Origin: Chitinophagaceae bacterium UBA3961
Lineage (GTDB): Bacteria; Bacteroidota; Bacteroidia; Chitinophagales; Chitinophagaceae
DNA: 54,061 bases
Direction: 5' to 3'
Assembly (NCBI GenBank): GCA_002385265.1
Contig: DGDD01000155.1
Location: 1-54,061, forward strand
The notes under the pieces are model-generated. The model worked only from the letters and a program-made list of their open reading frames with translations. It was not told where the DNA came from and ran no database searches. Of this stretch, positions 17,868 to 26,099 are shown piece by piece. Made by a program: the position numbers and the translations under genes. Each line of letters begins with the position of its first letter. The stretch's first letter is position 1.

Positions 17868-18781
17868 GTGAATCTCCTCAATTATACATAGCATTCGATC
17901 CAATTTATGCTCATCCTTTACCGGAAGGGCATCGATTCCCTATGATCAAATACGAACTCATTCCTGAACAATTGCTATATGAAGGAAGTATAAAAGAGTT
18001 GAATTTATTCAAACCAAATGTTTGCCCCGATGAAACAGTTCTACTAACTCATGATCCATTGTACTTAGCAAAACTGAAAGATCAAACTTTGTCGGCTAAA
18101 GAACAACGTCATATTGGCTTTCCGCAATCACCTGCTTTAACAACGCGGGAATTAATGATTACGCAAGGCAGCATTGACTGTTGTTTTTATGCTATGAAAT
18201 ACGGTGTTGCAATGAATATAGCCGGTGGAACGCATCATGCTTTTTTTGATCGTGGAGAAGGATTCTGCTTGCTTAACGATTTTGCAGTGGCCGCAAATTA
18301 CTTGTTGAAACATCAACAGGCAAAGAAAATTGTGATCATTGATCTGGATGTACATCAGGGAAACGGTACAGCCAGTTTGTTTGAAAAACAACCAAATGTT
18401 TACACGTTCAGCATGCACGGCGCTCATAACTATCCCTTTCACAAAGAGAAAAGTGACCGCGATGTGCCTTTAAACGATGGCATTGGTGATGCTGAATATT
18501 TATCTCTATTGGCTTACCACTTATCGGAAATACTTGAAAAAGAACAACCCGATTTTGCCTTCTATCTTTCAGGAGTAGATATTCTTTCGACAGATAAATT
18601 CGGAAAGCTCAATGTATCCATGGAAGGTTGCAAAGCACGTGATGAATATGTATTCAATTCTTTGAAAAAGAAAAACATTCCCTGCACGGTTGCAATGGGC
18701 GGCGGCTATTCCCCCAATGTAAAAGACATTGTAGAAGCGCATTGTAATACGTATAGAGCGGCGTTGGATATTTATTTTTAG
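17864..18781 (+). CDS. Histone deacetylase family hydrolase
   Basis: A 305-aa arginase/deacetylase-fold enzyme. Catalytic elements are present: GGTHHAF (His124, His125), the zinc ligands in DLDVHQGNGT (Asp162, His164) and SGVDILSTDKFG (Asp239), and the glycine-rich MGGGYS near the C-terminus. Bacterial members deacetylate acetyl-lysine proteins, acetylpolyamines or small amides; the substrate cannot be told from sequence. The frame is open further upstream, but the ATG at 17864 overlaps the pdeM stop by 4 nt and starts at the family's N-terminus (YIAFDPIYAHPLPEGHRFP). Its coupling to DNA-repair genes is notable but may be incidental. Confidence 0.92.
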   Translation: MSESPQLYIAFDPIYAHPLPEGHRFPMIKYELIPEQLLYEGSIKELNLFKPNVCPDETVLLTHDPLYLAKLKDQTLSAKEQRHIGFPQSPALTTRELMITQGSIDCCFYAMKYGVAMNIAGGTHHAFFDRGEGFCLLNDFAVAANYLLKHQQAKKIVIIDLDVHQGNGTASLFEKQPNVYTFSMHGAHNYPFHKEKSDRDVPLNDGIGDAEYLSLLAYHLSEILEKEQPDFAFYLSGVDILSTDKFGKLNVSMEGCKARDEYVFNSLKKKNIPCTVAMGGGYSPNVKDIVEAHCNTYRAALDIYF

Positions 18782-18863
18782 CGCAATTAATTTCCGTGAC
18801 TCACTACGTTGTTAATCGAAATTCAAAAAACAATGTCCAACTTCATTTCCAATCACTACAATA

Positions 18864-19502
18864 TTAAGTAAGGAGCAATTTCAAATCTCTTGCTTTCTTT
18901 AAGAGGGCTTGTGTGGAGCTTACCGAGAACTTTTGCAACATATTCTTTCGGTGAGTTTCAATGGTATAAGTACTCAAAAAGAGGTGTTCTGCAATTTGAG
19001 GCCCGTTCATACCCTCGTTCAACAGGGCTAAGATTTCCTTCTCTCTCCTCGTGAGTACCGGAACCGATTTCAATGCATTGTTTACCGAAGCGAAATGCCT
19101 GATCATGTTCTCATTCGCAATTTTGCTCAGAAATGTTTTATTGTCTAGAACGGAATCGATGGCTTGAATAAATTCTTCTTTGGATATATTTTTCAATAAA
19201 AACCCGTTAGCACCCTTTTGCAAAAACTGAGTAATAATGGAAGCTTCTTCAATAGAAGTGAGTACAATGATTTTTGTTTCAGGATAATTACCACGAATGA
19301 TCTCACACAATTGCAATCCATCAATATCCGGTAAGTTTACATCTAACAAAATGATTTCCGGACAACTTTCTTCTAAAAACTGCAGTGCTTCTTTTGCATT
19401 TTGCAAATGAGCAACAATAGATAAATGTGATTCAGACTTAATCATCATCTCAATTCCTCCCGCTACAAGCGGATGGTCGTCTATAATTACAATTCTAATC
19501 AT
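18864..19502 (-). CDS. LuxR/NarL-family response regulator
   Basis: A 212-aa two-component regulator. The receiver domain has the acidic pocket IIDDHP and phospho-acceptor Asp54 (LLDVNLPDIDG), with a Thr/Ser switch (VLTSIEE) and Lys (FLLKN). The C-terminal LuxR helix-turn-helix is LTRREKEILALLNEG through TIETHRKNMLQKF. The frame runs upstream to 19553, but the ATG at 19502 gives the canonical MIRIVIIDDHPLV start. It overlaps the end of the histidine kinase gene by 8 nt, so the two form a coupled cognate pair. Confidence 0.95.
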   Translation of the reverse strand: MIRIVIIDDHPLVAGGIEMMIKSESHLSIVAHLQNAKEALQFLEESCPEIILLDVNLPDIDGLQLCEIIRGNYPETKIIVLTSIEEASIITQFLQKGANGFLLKNISKEEFIQAIDSVLDNKTFLSKIANENMIRHFASVNNALKSVPVLTRREKEILALLNEGMNGPQIAEHLFLSTYTIETHRKNMLQKFSVSSTQALLKKARDLKLLLT

Positions 19503-21528
19503 TCTTATACAATGACGCGTTAGGAATTTCAATAAAAATGCTGGTACCCACACCTAATACAGACTCTATGGTATATTTGCCTTTCAAATAACTGACTCTG
19601 TTTTGAATAGTTGTTAACCCTGCATGTGGTTCGCTCATGGTATGGTTGAGATCAAAACCCTTCCCATTGTCTTCAACGGTAATAGTCAGCATTTGATCGT
19701 TTTGATTCATCTGCACTACCACTTCCGTAGCTTCCGCATGTTTTTGTACATTGTTCAGAAGCTCCTGGAGAATGCGATAAATTGTAGTTTCAGCATTGGA
19801 ATGAAAACGTTCTTTGGAGGTATAATCTTGCAACAATACTTTCAAACTACCCCCATGTGTAATGGAATTGGCCAATTCCAAGATTGCTTGCGACAATCCC
19901 ATACGTGTAAGTACTTCGGGCATCAAATTAAAAGCCACTCTTCTCAACTCCTCATTAGCATCGTCTACCATTTTAATACTCTTGTTAAATAATGGTTGTT
20001 CTTTCAACTCCTGACTCTGTTCGCGAATGGTACTAAAGTACATTTTAATCGTACTGAATATACCGCCCAAGCCATCATGCAAATCACGTGCGATGCGAGC
20101 TCGTTCAGCCTCTTGCCCTTCTATCATACTTTTCATGGCAACCATTTGCTGCTGTCCCTCCAAGAAAACAATCTTTTCTTCTTTCAACTTCGTCTCCTTT
20201 TCTGCTAGCAAAGCCTTGTGTTTATACCTACTGTAAAAATAGAAAAGAATCGCTAGAAGTATGATTCCTATAACCGCACCAATGCTAATTGTAAAATAAT
20301 TACGATTGATTTCAGCTTGTCGCTTTAGATTTGTAATTGTAAGCTGTGCAATTTCTTGCCTGTTCTTTTCAAATTCATATTTAGATTCTAAAGAAAGAAT
20401 CTCCTTCCTTGTTTGCTCATTGGAAGAGCTATCACTGTAGACTTTGAAAAGCGTTGCATATTCATAGGCATTTCGATAGTCGCCCTCTAGTTTGTAGACA
20501 TTGGAAAGCACATTGAAAGAATTGGCAAGAATAGATATCTGACCGTGTTTTCTTGCACCTTCAATAGCCATCATTGCGTATTTCTTAGTAGAATTGAAAT
20601 CGCGTAAATCGAAATATAAATTGGTAAGATTATCGTACACTTCCACTAGCAAATAATAGTTTTTTGCTTCATTGGCGTCTACTACTGCTTTTTCATAGGC
20701 AGCCTTAGCTTTACTATAGTCCCCCCTTTTGTAATAAAAATAGCCTTCAGTATTGTGTATTAAATTCCCTAAAACCGGGTTTTTCAAGCCACTGTATAAT
20801 TGACTGGCAATATCGAGGTACTTCTTAGAAGAGTCGAAATTTTGGAGAGAAATATACCCATCCGAAACGTTCAAAGCGGCCAAAATATGATAGCGCTTTT
20901 CATCAGCAAACCCTTTATAGTTTAAAACTAGTTTATTGTATGCGATCCCCTTTTCATATTGCTTTTGCACAATTAAGCACCTTCCCATTCCGGAATACAC
21001 TTTGGGATAATACCCATTTAAAGCCGGAGCCACTTTGTTAATAATGGCCAATGCCTCAACATAATAATTAACCGCCTTTTCGTAGTCGGTTCGATAATCA
21101 CTCATCAAGGCTTTTGCGATGATCGATAACACTACTACCTCGTTGTTACCTTCTTTTGTAGCAAGAGCGATGGATGTATCAAGGTATTGGGTGGCAGAAT
21201 CATATTTTACCAAATTCGTTGCGCTCATTCCAGCATTGTAGTATAGTCGTGGGAGTTGACCGTTAATCTCTTTTCCCCGAAAATAACGAATGGCAGATTG
21301 GGCAGTACGCAATGCATCTTCATACTGCCCGGCATTGAACTGATACCTACTGAATGCCAAAAAAGAATTCATCTTAACCGTATCGTGAGATGGCTTCTTT
21401 AATTCAATTAAAAAACTATCGACTACTTGATCATGGAAATTATACTGCTGCGCATATCCGCTAAGCGCAGTACTCGTAAGTAAAAGTAATATCAATAGCC
21501 GCATTCTCATTGAGCGTAAAATACTCAT
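19495..21528 (-). CDS. TPR-repeat sensor histidine kinase (NarL/HisKA_3 class)
   Basis: A 677-aa membrane kinase. Order: signal peptide (about 8-26), periplasmic tetratricopeptide repeats (about 50-360), one membrane segment (about 410-432), a short coiled coil, the HisKA_3 dimerisation box ARIARDLHDGLGG with phospho-acceptor His484, and an HATPase domain (RILQELLNNVQKHA, VEDNGKGFD, GLTTIQNRVSYLKG). Start is uncertain among ATGs at 21528, 21510 and 21504; the later two put the signal peptide closer to the N-terminus. It partners the overlapping response regulator. TPR sensors of this kind are common in Bacteroidota, with unknown ligands. The gene is divergent from the exported trio at 21742-26099, a plausible target. 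Confidence 0.95.
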   Translation of the reverse strand: MSILRSMRMRLLILLLLTSTALSGYAQQYNFHDQVVDSFLIELKKPSHDTVKMNSFLAFSRYQFNAGQYEDALRTAQSAIRYFRGKEINGQLPRLYYNAGMSATNLVKYDSATQYLDTSIALATKEGNNEVVVLSIIAKALMSDYRTDYEKAVNYYVEALAIINKVAPALNGYYPKVYSGMGRCLIVQKQYEKGIAYNKLVLNYKGFADEKRYHILAALNVSDGYISLQNFDSSKKYLDIASQLYSGLKNPVLGNLIHNTEGYFYYKRGDYSKAKAAYEKAVVDANEAKNYYLLVEVYDNLTNLYFDLRDFNSTKKYAMMAIEGARKHGQISILANSFNVLSNVYKLEGDYRNAYEYATLFKVYSDSSSNEQTRKEILSLESKYEFEKNRQEIAQLTITNLKRQAEINRNYFTISIGAVIGIILLAILFYFYSRYKHKALLAEKETKLKEEKIVFLEGQQQMVAMKSMIEGQEAERARIARDLHDGLGGIFSTIKMYFSTIREQSQELKEQPLFNKSIKMVDDANEELRRVAFNLMPEVLTRMGLSQAILELANSITHGGSLKVLLQDYTSKERFHSNAETTIYRILQELLNNVQKHAEATEVVVQMNQNDQMLTITVEDNGKGFDLNHTMSEPHAGLTTIQNRVSYLKGKYTIESVLGVGTSIFIEIPNASLYKND

Positions 21529-21541
21529 TCTTCCGCAAACA

Positions 21542-21582
21542 GAACTACCTGAATTCAGGTAGCACCGAACTACCCCAGTTCG
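21542..21582. promoter_or_regulatory. Palindromic operator-like elements in the divergent region
   Basis: CTACCTGAATTCAGGTAG (21545-21562) is a perfect 18-bp palindrome. Four bases later comes a second inverted repeat, CGAACT-acccc-AGTTCG (21566-21582). Both contain GAACTACC, repeated directly at 21542 and 21567 (25 bp apart, about 2.4 helical turns). This lies 14-54 bp upstream of the kinase ATG at 21528 and could be a binding site for the adjacent response regulator (inference). Confidence 0.5.
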
Positions 21583-21662
21583 TGTATTTTTCTCGAAAAA
21601 CCCTTTAATAGTTCCCTAGAGATCAATACCACATTGGGTTATACCTGACAGTCGGTATATTT

Positions 21663-21670
21663 TACATTTG
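21663..21670 (+). promoter_or_regulatory. Bacteroidota -7 box for the exported trio
   Basis: TACATTTG fits TAnnTTTG. A TTG at 21634-21636 is a possible but widely spaced -33 element. Transcription would start near 21675, immediately before the nested hairpin. Confidence 0.55.
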
Positions 21671-21676
21671 CAAACT

Positions 21677-21740
21677 CATCAATTTTAGTGAAGTTCCCGC
21701 TTACAGAGTTATTGCAACTTCACATCATCAAAAATTGATG
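21677..21740 (+). promoter_or_regulatory. Nested hairpin in the 5' leader of the trio operon
   Basis: Outer stem: CATCAATTTT (21677-21686) pairs perfectly with AAAATTGATG (21731-21740). Inner stem: GTGAAGTT (21688-21695) pairs with AACTTCAC (21716-21723), with a 20-nt loop and a 7-nt bulge. The outer stem ends 1 nt before the ATG at 21742, so it would occlude the ribosome-binding region. It may control translation or stabilise the 5' end. Confidence 0.6.
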
Positions 21741-21741
21741 T

Positions 21742-22962
21742 ATGAAAAAAAATCTGCTGCTGATTGCTTTCATTTCGCTTCTGTTTAAAAATGCCCAGAC
21801 TCAAACAGAAGACAAGGCGGGTAAACTCAGTCCAAAAGAATTCTCGATACCTCCCTCTCCTGTTTTCGATTTGATGGGCGTTACTCCATCTCAGATCAAC
21901 AAGACATCGGATATAAAGGATTTTAAAGTGGATTGGTCATTCAAGTCGTGGCGCTTAAACCCTAACATTGCTATACAAAGCCAACCATTTTGGGAACTTC
22001 TCTACAATAGAAAGAGTCTAAAAAAATACCAGCAGGCAAATCCATTCATGCGAAAATTGGCATCTATTGATGTTTCTGCAGGAACCGTTCAAACGGATGA
22101 AAACGATCGTAGAATTGGATTCGCTACCAAAATTAATTTGATCAAACGAAAAGATCCTTTATTAGCAAAAGACTTGTATGCCGATATCGATCCTCAATTC
22201 GACGAGGAGAAAAAGCAATTAGAAACAGATCTGAAGGAATTAAAACTAAAGCTGGACACTACTAGTAACATTCTAGAAAAGCCCGGACTTCGAGATCAAA
22301 TTCGCCAAAAACAGGATGCATTGGTAACCATCAACAGCCGTCGTATTGCTGCTATCAATGAAAGAGCTGCCATCTTCATCTCAGAAAACTGGAACAGTGC
22401 TTCTCTTGATTTTGCCTTTGGAAGAGTGTATACCTATCAAAGCGACAGCGCAGGTTCCTTAAAAAAACTGCGCCTAAATCGAAATACAGGATGGGGCATC
22501 TGGTTGAATGGGGGATTTCCTATTGGCAAGCGACTCATGTTATCGGGCCTCATTAGAACCACTTGGTATGAAGAAGAATTGAACTTTCTTTTAAGAAACA
22601 TCAATACAGGAGTAGAGCAAGAACAAGCTGCGGTTGCCGAGAACACCATCTACTCCATGGGGTTGAATCTGAGGTATGGAAGTCCCATCTATAGCTTCTT
22701 TGTTGAATTCTTATACGAACGCAAGGCCTTGAAAACGCCGGAAGAAGCTTTAAAAGAAACCTTTCAAGAACCGGCCAATACCCAGATCGTTTCGAATACC
22801 GTAAAGTGGACAGTTGTGAATCCGAATTCCCTAAGCTTCGGTGGCGACTGGCGGGTAGGCAAAAATGTGATCCTCAACTACGGCATGCGTTGGATACTCG
22901 ACTCAAATTTAAAATCAAAAGCCTTCGTTCCCATTGCAGGTATCTCCTGCATGATGCGATAA
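21742..22962 (+). CDS. Exported protein of unknown function, trio gene 1 (probable outer-membrane beta-barrel)
   Basis: A 406-aa protein with a signal peptide (about 1-20, before QTEDK). No known family recognised. Residues about 150-215 are charged and helical, likely a coiled coil (EEKKQLETDLKELKLKLD, then RDQIRQKQDALVTINSRR). The following half has alternating hydrophobic/aromatic strands (ASLDFAFGRVYTY, WGIWLNGGFPIG, MLSGLIRTTWY, IYSMGLNLRYG, YSFFVEFLYE) and ends in beta-strands, suggesting a membrane barrel or beta-sandwich. It is first in a three-gene operon (25 nt to the next gene) with its own promoter and structured leader, divergent from a two-component pair. Confidence 0.55.
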   Translation: MKKNLLLIAFISLLFKNAQTQTEDKAGKLSPKEFSIPPSPVFDLMGVTPSQINKTSDIKDFKVDWSFKSWRLNPNIAIQSQPFWELLYNRKSLKKYQQANPFMRKLASIDVSAGTVQTDENDRRIGFATKINLIKRKDPLLAKDLYADIDPQFDEEKKQLETDLKELKLKLDTTSNILEKPGLRDQIRQKQDALVTINSRRIAAINERAAIFISENWNSASLDFAFGRVYTYQSDSAGSLKKLRLNRNTGWGIWLNGGFPIGKRLMLSGLIRTTWYEEELNFLLRNINTGVEQEQAAVAENTIYSMGLNLRYGSPIYSFFVEFLYERKALKTPEEALKETFQEPANTQIVSNTVKWTVVNPNSLSFGGDWRVGKNVILNYGMRWILDSNLKSKAFVPIAGISCMMR

Positions 22963-22987
22963 TCACCATCACATAAAACAAAAAATC

Positions 22988-24424
22988 ATGAACAAAAGAA
23001 CCCTTGCTATCTGCCTGGCAGTTAGCACCAGCCTCCCTTTGTCGCTCTTGGCGCAAAGAAAATTATTGGGCCAAACCGCCCTTACAACGTCGAACTTAAG
23101 TGCCAAGCCATTTACACCGTATAGCCTAACCAGCTTTGCTAGTGGCACTAAAGCAAAAGACAGCATCGTAAAACTTCCCAACAAAAAAAGCTTAAAGCTG
23201 TCTGAGTACCTAGCAGCTATTAACTACTTAGAAGGAAACTTATCAAAAATGGGGTACGCACAAAACAGAACTGAAAAAACAGTTATCGTTGCGCGTTTGA
23301 ACCTGCTTCCTACTACGGCTTTGGCAGCCGCTTCTACAAAATCAACAACAGTACAAACGGCACCCATGACGGCTACGGTCAAAAATAGATTTGCCATCAA
23401 CGCTCGATTAGCCCCCCAAACGACCAAACCGAGTTTCACTACCGTTCTTAAACAAGCGGAAATTGATGCCATGCCAAATGAGTCCATCAATCGAAACATA
23501 GAATTCAATCCGCCACAGTTCAGCGTGGGTGGTTACAAAACCAATTTAAATGGCAGTGTATATTTAAAAGGAACCGTAGACCCCTTTTCACTCAACAGTA
23601 GCCAGAAGAATGCGGCGGGCTTGCTCAATGAAATCAAAAACACCGGTAATGAATTCACCGCGGGTTTGAACATGACGGTAAGTGCACAAGTTCCTGAAAT
23701 TGGCGAGTTGGTAGTTTATAAACTAGAATCCGAATTCACGGCCCGCTCCAATGCTTCAAAAAAGCACTCCAGCAAAGCCAAACTCACCATTCTTCAACAA
23801 GTACTCATCAATGAAAATCAAGCAAACATTTCAACCGAGGCTTATAATTTTCGCCAAAACCGATTGTACAATGTTTCAAAACTCATTGGTGCGGCAGATA
23901 TCTACACTTATGGATTAAATGCTTTAATGCCGGTTGACTTTTATCTTTCAGCCATCGGAATTGGAGCAGAAGTAGATGTTCAATTGGATAGAACCGGCGT
24001 GAATGGTACTGTTGGACCGCGTTTAGCACAATCAGTGATCATGGAAACCTCTGCTACTGAAATGCTTGGACCTATTGGAGAGGGAATTTCTAATACAGTA
24101 GACGCAGGCGTTGCCGGTGAACTGAGGTTAATTGAAGGCGGGCTCGATTATGGATTCAGTCTTGGTCTCGGCTTCTCAGGCACAAAGCTGATCTTAAAGA
24201 ATGATATGAGCGCTATTGCCGACCTTGAAATTCTTAGAGGCCGCATGTACACTTTTTATCAATATCCGGTATTTACCTGCAATAACATCATCTTTCAAGG
24301 TTTAGACTTGAGTTGTTGGGAACAACGCAGAGTTGAAACTGATGTTTTTAGAACCAATGCACTGCTTTCATTTAAGAAAACTCTGGTAGACGACGACAAA
24401 ACTGAACCCGTTAAATGGCAATAA
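22988..24424 (+). CDS. Exported protein of unknown function, trio gene 2
   Basis: A 478-aa protein with a signal peptide (about 1-22, ending SLLAQ). Residues about 110-150 are rich in Ala/Thr/Ser, probably a flexible linker. From about 170 on it is predicted beta-rich (FSVGGYKTNLNGSVYLKG, EFTAGLNMTVSAQVP, LDYGFSLGLGFSGTKLIL), like a surface-layer or barrel-associated protein. It has few cysteines; CNNIIFQGLDLSC near the C-terminus could form a disulphide. No family recognised. The next gene begins 1 nt after its stop, so the proteins are translated together. Confidence 0.5.
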   Translation: MNKRTLAICLAVSTSLPLSLLAQRKLLGQTALTTSNLSAKPFTPYSLTSFASGTKAKDSIVKLPNKKSLKLSEYLAAINYLEGNLSKMGYAQNRTEKTVIVARLNLLPTTALAAASTKSTTVQTAPMTATVKNRFAINARLAPQTTKPSFTTVLKQAEIDAMPNESINRNIEFNPPQFSVGGYKTNLNGSVYLKGTVDPFSLNSSQKNAAGLLNEIKNTGNEFTAGLNMTVSAQVPEIGELVVYKLESEFTARSNASKKHSSKAKLTILQQVLINENQANISTEAYNFRQNRLYNVSKLIGAADIYTYGLNALMPVDFYLSAIGIGAEVDVQLDRTGVNGTVGPRLAQSVIMETSATEMLGPIGEGISNTVDAGVAGELRLIEGGLDYGFSLGLGFSGTKLILKNDMSAIADLEILRGRMYTFYQYPVFTCNNIIFQGLDLSCWEQRRVETDVFRTNALLSFKKTLVDDDKTEPVKWQ

Positions 24425-24425
24425 T

Positions 24426-26099
24426 ATGAAAAAGCGACTGATACTTTACACAGCCCTCCTTCTTATAAGCTGTCAACTTTGCTTCTCTCAAACCTATTCG
24501 GTTCGTTTGGAAGAACTGGCTGCTGTAAAATATCAGTCGCTTTCCTCTCCCAACAATCAATCGATTCAACATTTCAATAAATCAACTTCAGGAAAGCTTT
24601 CCATCCTGAAAAAGAATTCCGACAGTACTTTTCTTAATTATCAACTCATTGAATCATTAGCAAACAACTATTCAGACAGTTTGATAAAAGGAAACTTACT
24701 AATTATTAGCTCAAAGAATAGTGTTCAAATCATCCATTCAAGCCGAGAGCAACTTCAGCAAAGTCTTTTGTTGATCGTTTCTCGTCTACTGCCACTAAAT
24801 CCAGCTCTACCAAACACTATAAAAATACAGCAACAAGACGGCATTCTGGAACTAAGTGGAACCTACGATTCGCTCAAAAAAGAATTTAAATACTCAAGCG
24901 GGTCTATTCAAAATAACAATGCCACGAAAATTCGAGTAAACTTCCTCCAACTCAATTGGAGTATCAAGTTTGAAGGAGACGCGCTCAGTTCCTTTGTATC
25001 GAATGAAACCTTCGATCAATTCTTAGGAGCTAAACAGCTTGCTGCCGTACACAGAGAACTTTCAATAGACCAAATACAAGACACTGCTGAATTCCACAAT
25101 GATCAAACTCCTTACACGATCATTCCCTTTAAAACCATCTCGGAAGAAGACAGGAGAATACTCATCAATCAATCTATTGCTAAAAATCTCGATCTAACCA
25201 CTTTAATAAAAGAATTGTATCAAACCAATTTAAATAACAGTGAGCAAGCTTTTCGCCTAAAGTCGAAATGGAGAGCATTTCTTATTTTAAATCCTTCTCA
25301 AACAGGAATTGACTCAATCTACCACTCCAGCAAAACAGACCCGAGAAAAAGAACCGTACTCATCACGGCAATTTTAGAGGCCTCCACGGCTTTCAGTCGA
25401 AAATTTTTTCTAGCATCGTTGTACAATCCTGCTGCTTCATTCGACGAAAAAGAAGAATGGCTTACTACCTGCTCACAAGTAGCACAACCCGATTCCGTAT
25501 TGATCACTGACTTGAAAAATGCAACGGCTCAGCTACCGCTTGAACTCAAAAACACTTGCTGGCTTACCGTTTCCAACTTGATTCAGAAACTTTCATCGAA
25601 AAATAAGGAATGTTATCACTTCTTTGCAAAACAAGTAGCAAATGAACTATTAACAATCGATCGATTTCAAAAAGATACAGTAGCCTATATGCAAATCGTG
25701 GGAAACATGGGCTATGTACAAGATTGGAAAATGTTTGAAGCCTTCTATGAATCTAACAAAGACGAAGCGATCTTTTGCCTAAGGCATTGCCAGCAAGAGA
25801 GTAGCAATCAATTCCTCATCCGCTATATTGCAGACTCAAGTTGCAATGATGAATTAATCGCAAGCTATTTTCAAAACCATGAAATCAGCCCTACCATTTA
25901 TACTTTGATTTATGATCGCATTACAACCCTAGATCATTTAAAAAACAAAGGCAGCACTAAATTATTGAACTTAATACTTGAAAAAAATTGGACTTCGCAA
26001 TTGAATATTGAATCCCTCTTGAAACATAATTTTGAGTTGAAAGAAAATGAAGAACTAATAACAGCCTACCTAAAAGGGCTATTCAATTACCGCCTTTAG
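24426..26099 (+). CDS. Exported protein of unknown function, trio gene 3
   Basis: A 557-aa protein with a signal peptide (about 1-21, ending CQLCFSQ). The N-terminal third looks beta-rich; from about residue 230 it is helical with short repeated helix pairs, possibly an alpha-solenoid, though I cannot assign HEAT or TPR repeats with confidence. No catalytic motif is visible. It starts 1 nt after the previous stop and ends tail-to-tail with the minus-strand CBM9/DUF5916 gene, the two stop codons sharing TTAG (26096-26099). Together the three genes look like one functional unit at the cell envelope. Confidence 0.5.
   Translation: MKKRLILYTALLLISCQLCFSQTYSVRLEELAAVKYQSLSSPNNQSIQHFNKSTSGKLSILKKNSDSTFLNYQLIESLANNYSDSLIKGNLLIISSKNSVQIIHSSREQLQQSLLLIVSRLLPLNPALPNTIKIQQQDGILELSGTYDSLKKEFKYSSGSIQNNNATKIRVNFLQLNWSIKFEGDALSSFVSNETFDQFLGAKQLAAVHRELSIDQIQDTAEFHNDQTPYTIIPFKTISEEDRRILINQSIAKNLDLTTLIKELYQTNLNNSEQAFRLKSKWRAFLILNPSQTGIDSIYHSSKTDPRKRTVLITAILEASTAFSRKFFLASLYNPAASFDEKEEWLTTCSQVAQPDSVLITDLKNATAQLPLELKNTCWLTVSNLIQKLSSKNKECYHFFAKQVANELLTIDRFQKDTVAYMQIVGNMGYVQDWKMFEAFYESNKDEAIFCLRHCQQESSNQFLIRYIADSSCNDELIASYFQNHEISPTIYTLIYDRITTLDHLKNKGSTKLLNLILEKNWTSQLNIESLLKHNFELKENEELITAYLKGLFNYRL

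Noticed and set aside
18782..18863. Terminator between the convergent deacetylase and response regulator genes
   Set aside because: No stem with a T-run can be found by eye in the 82-bp gap.
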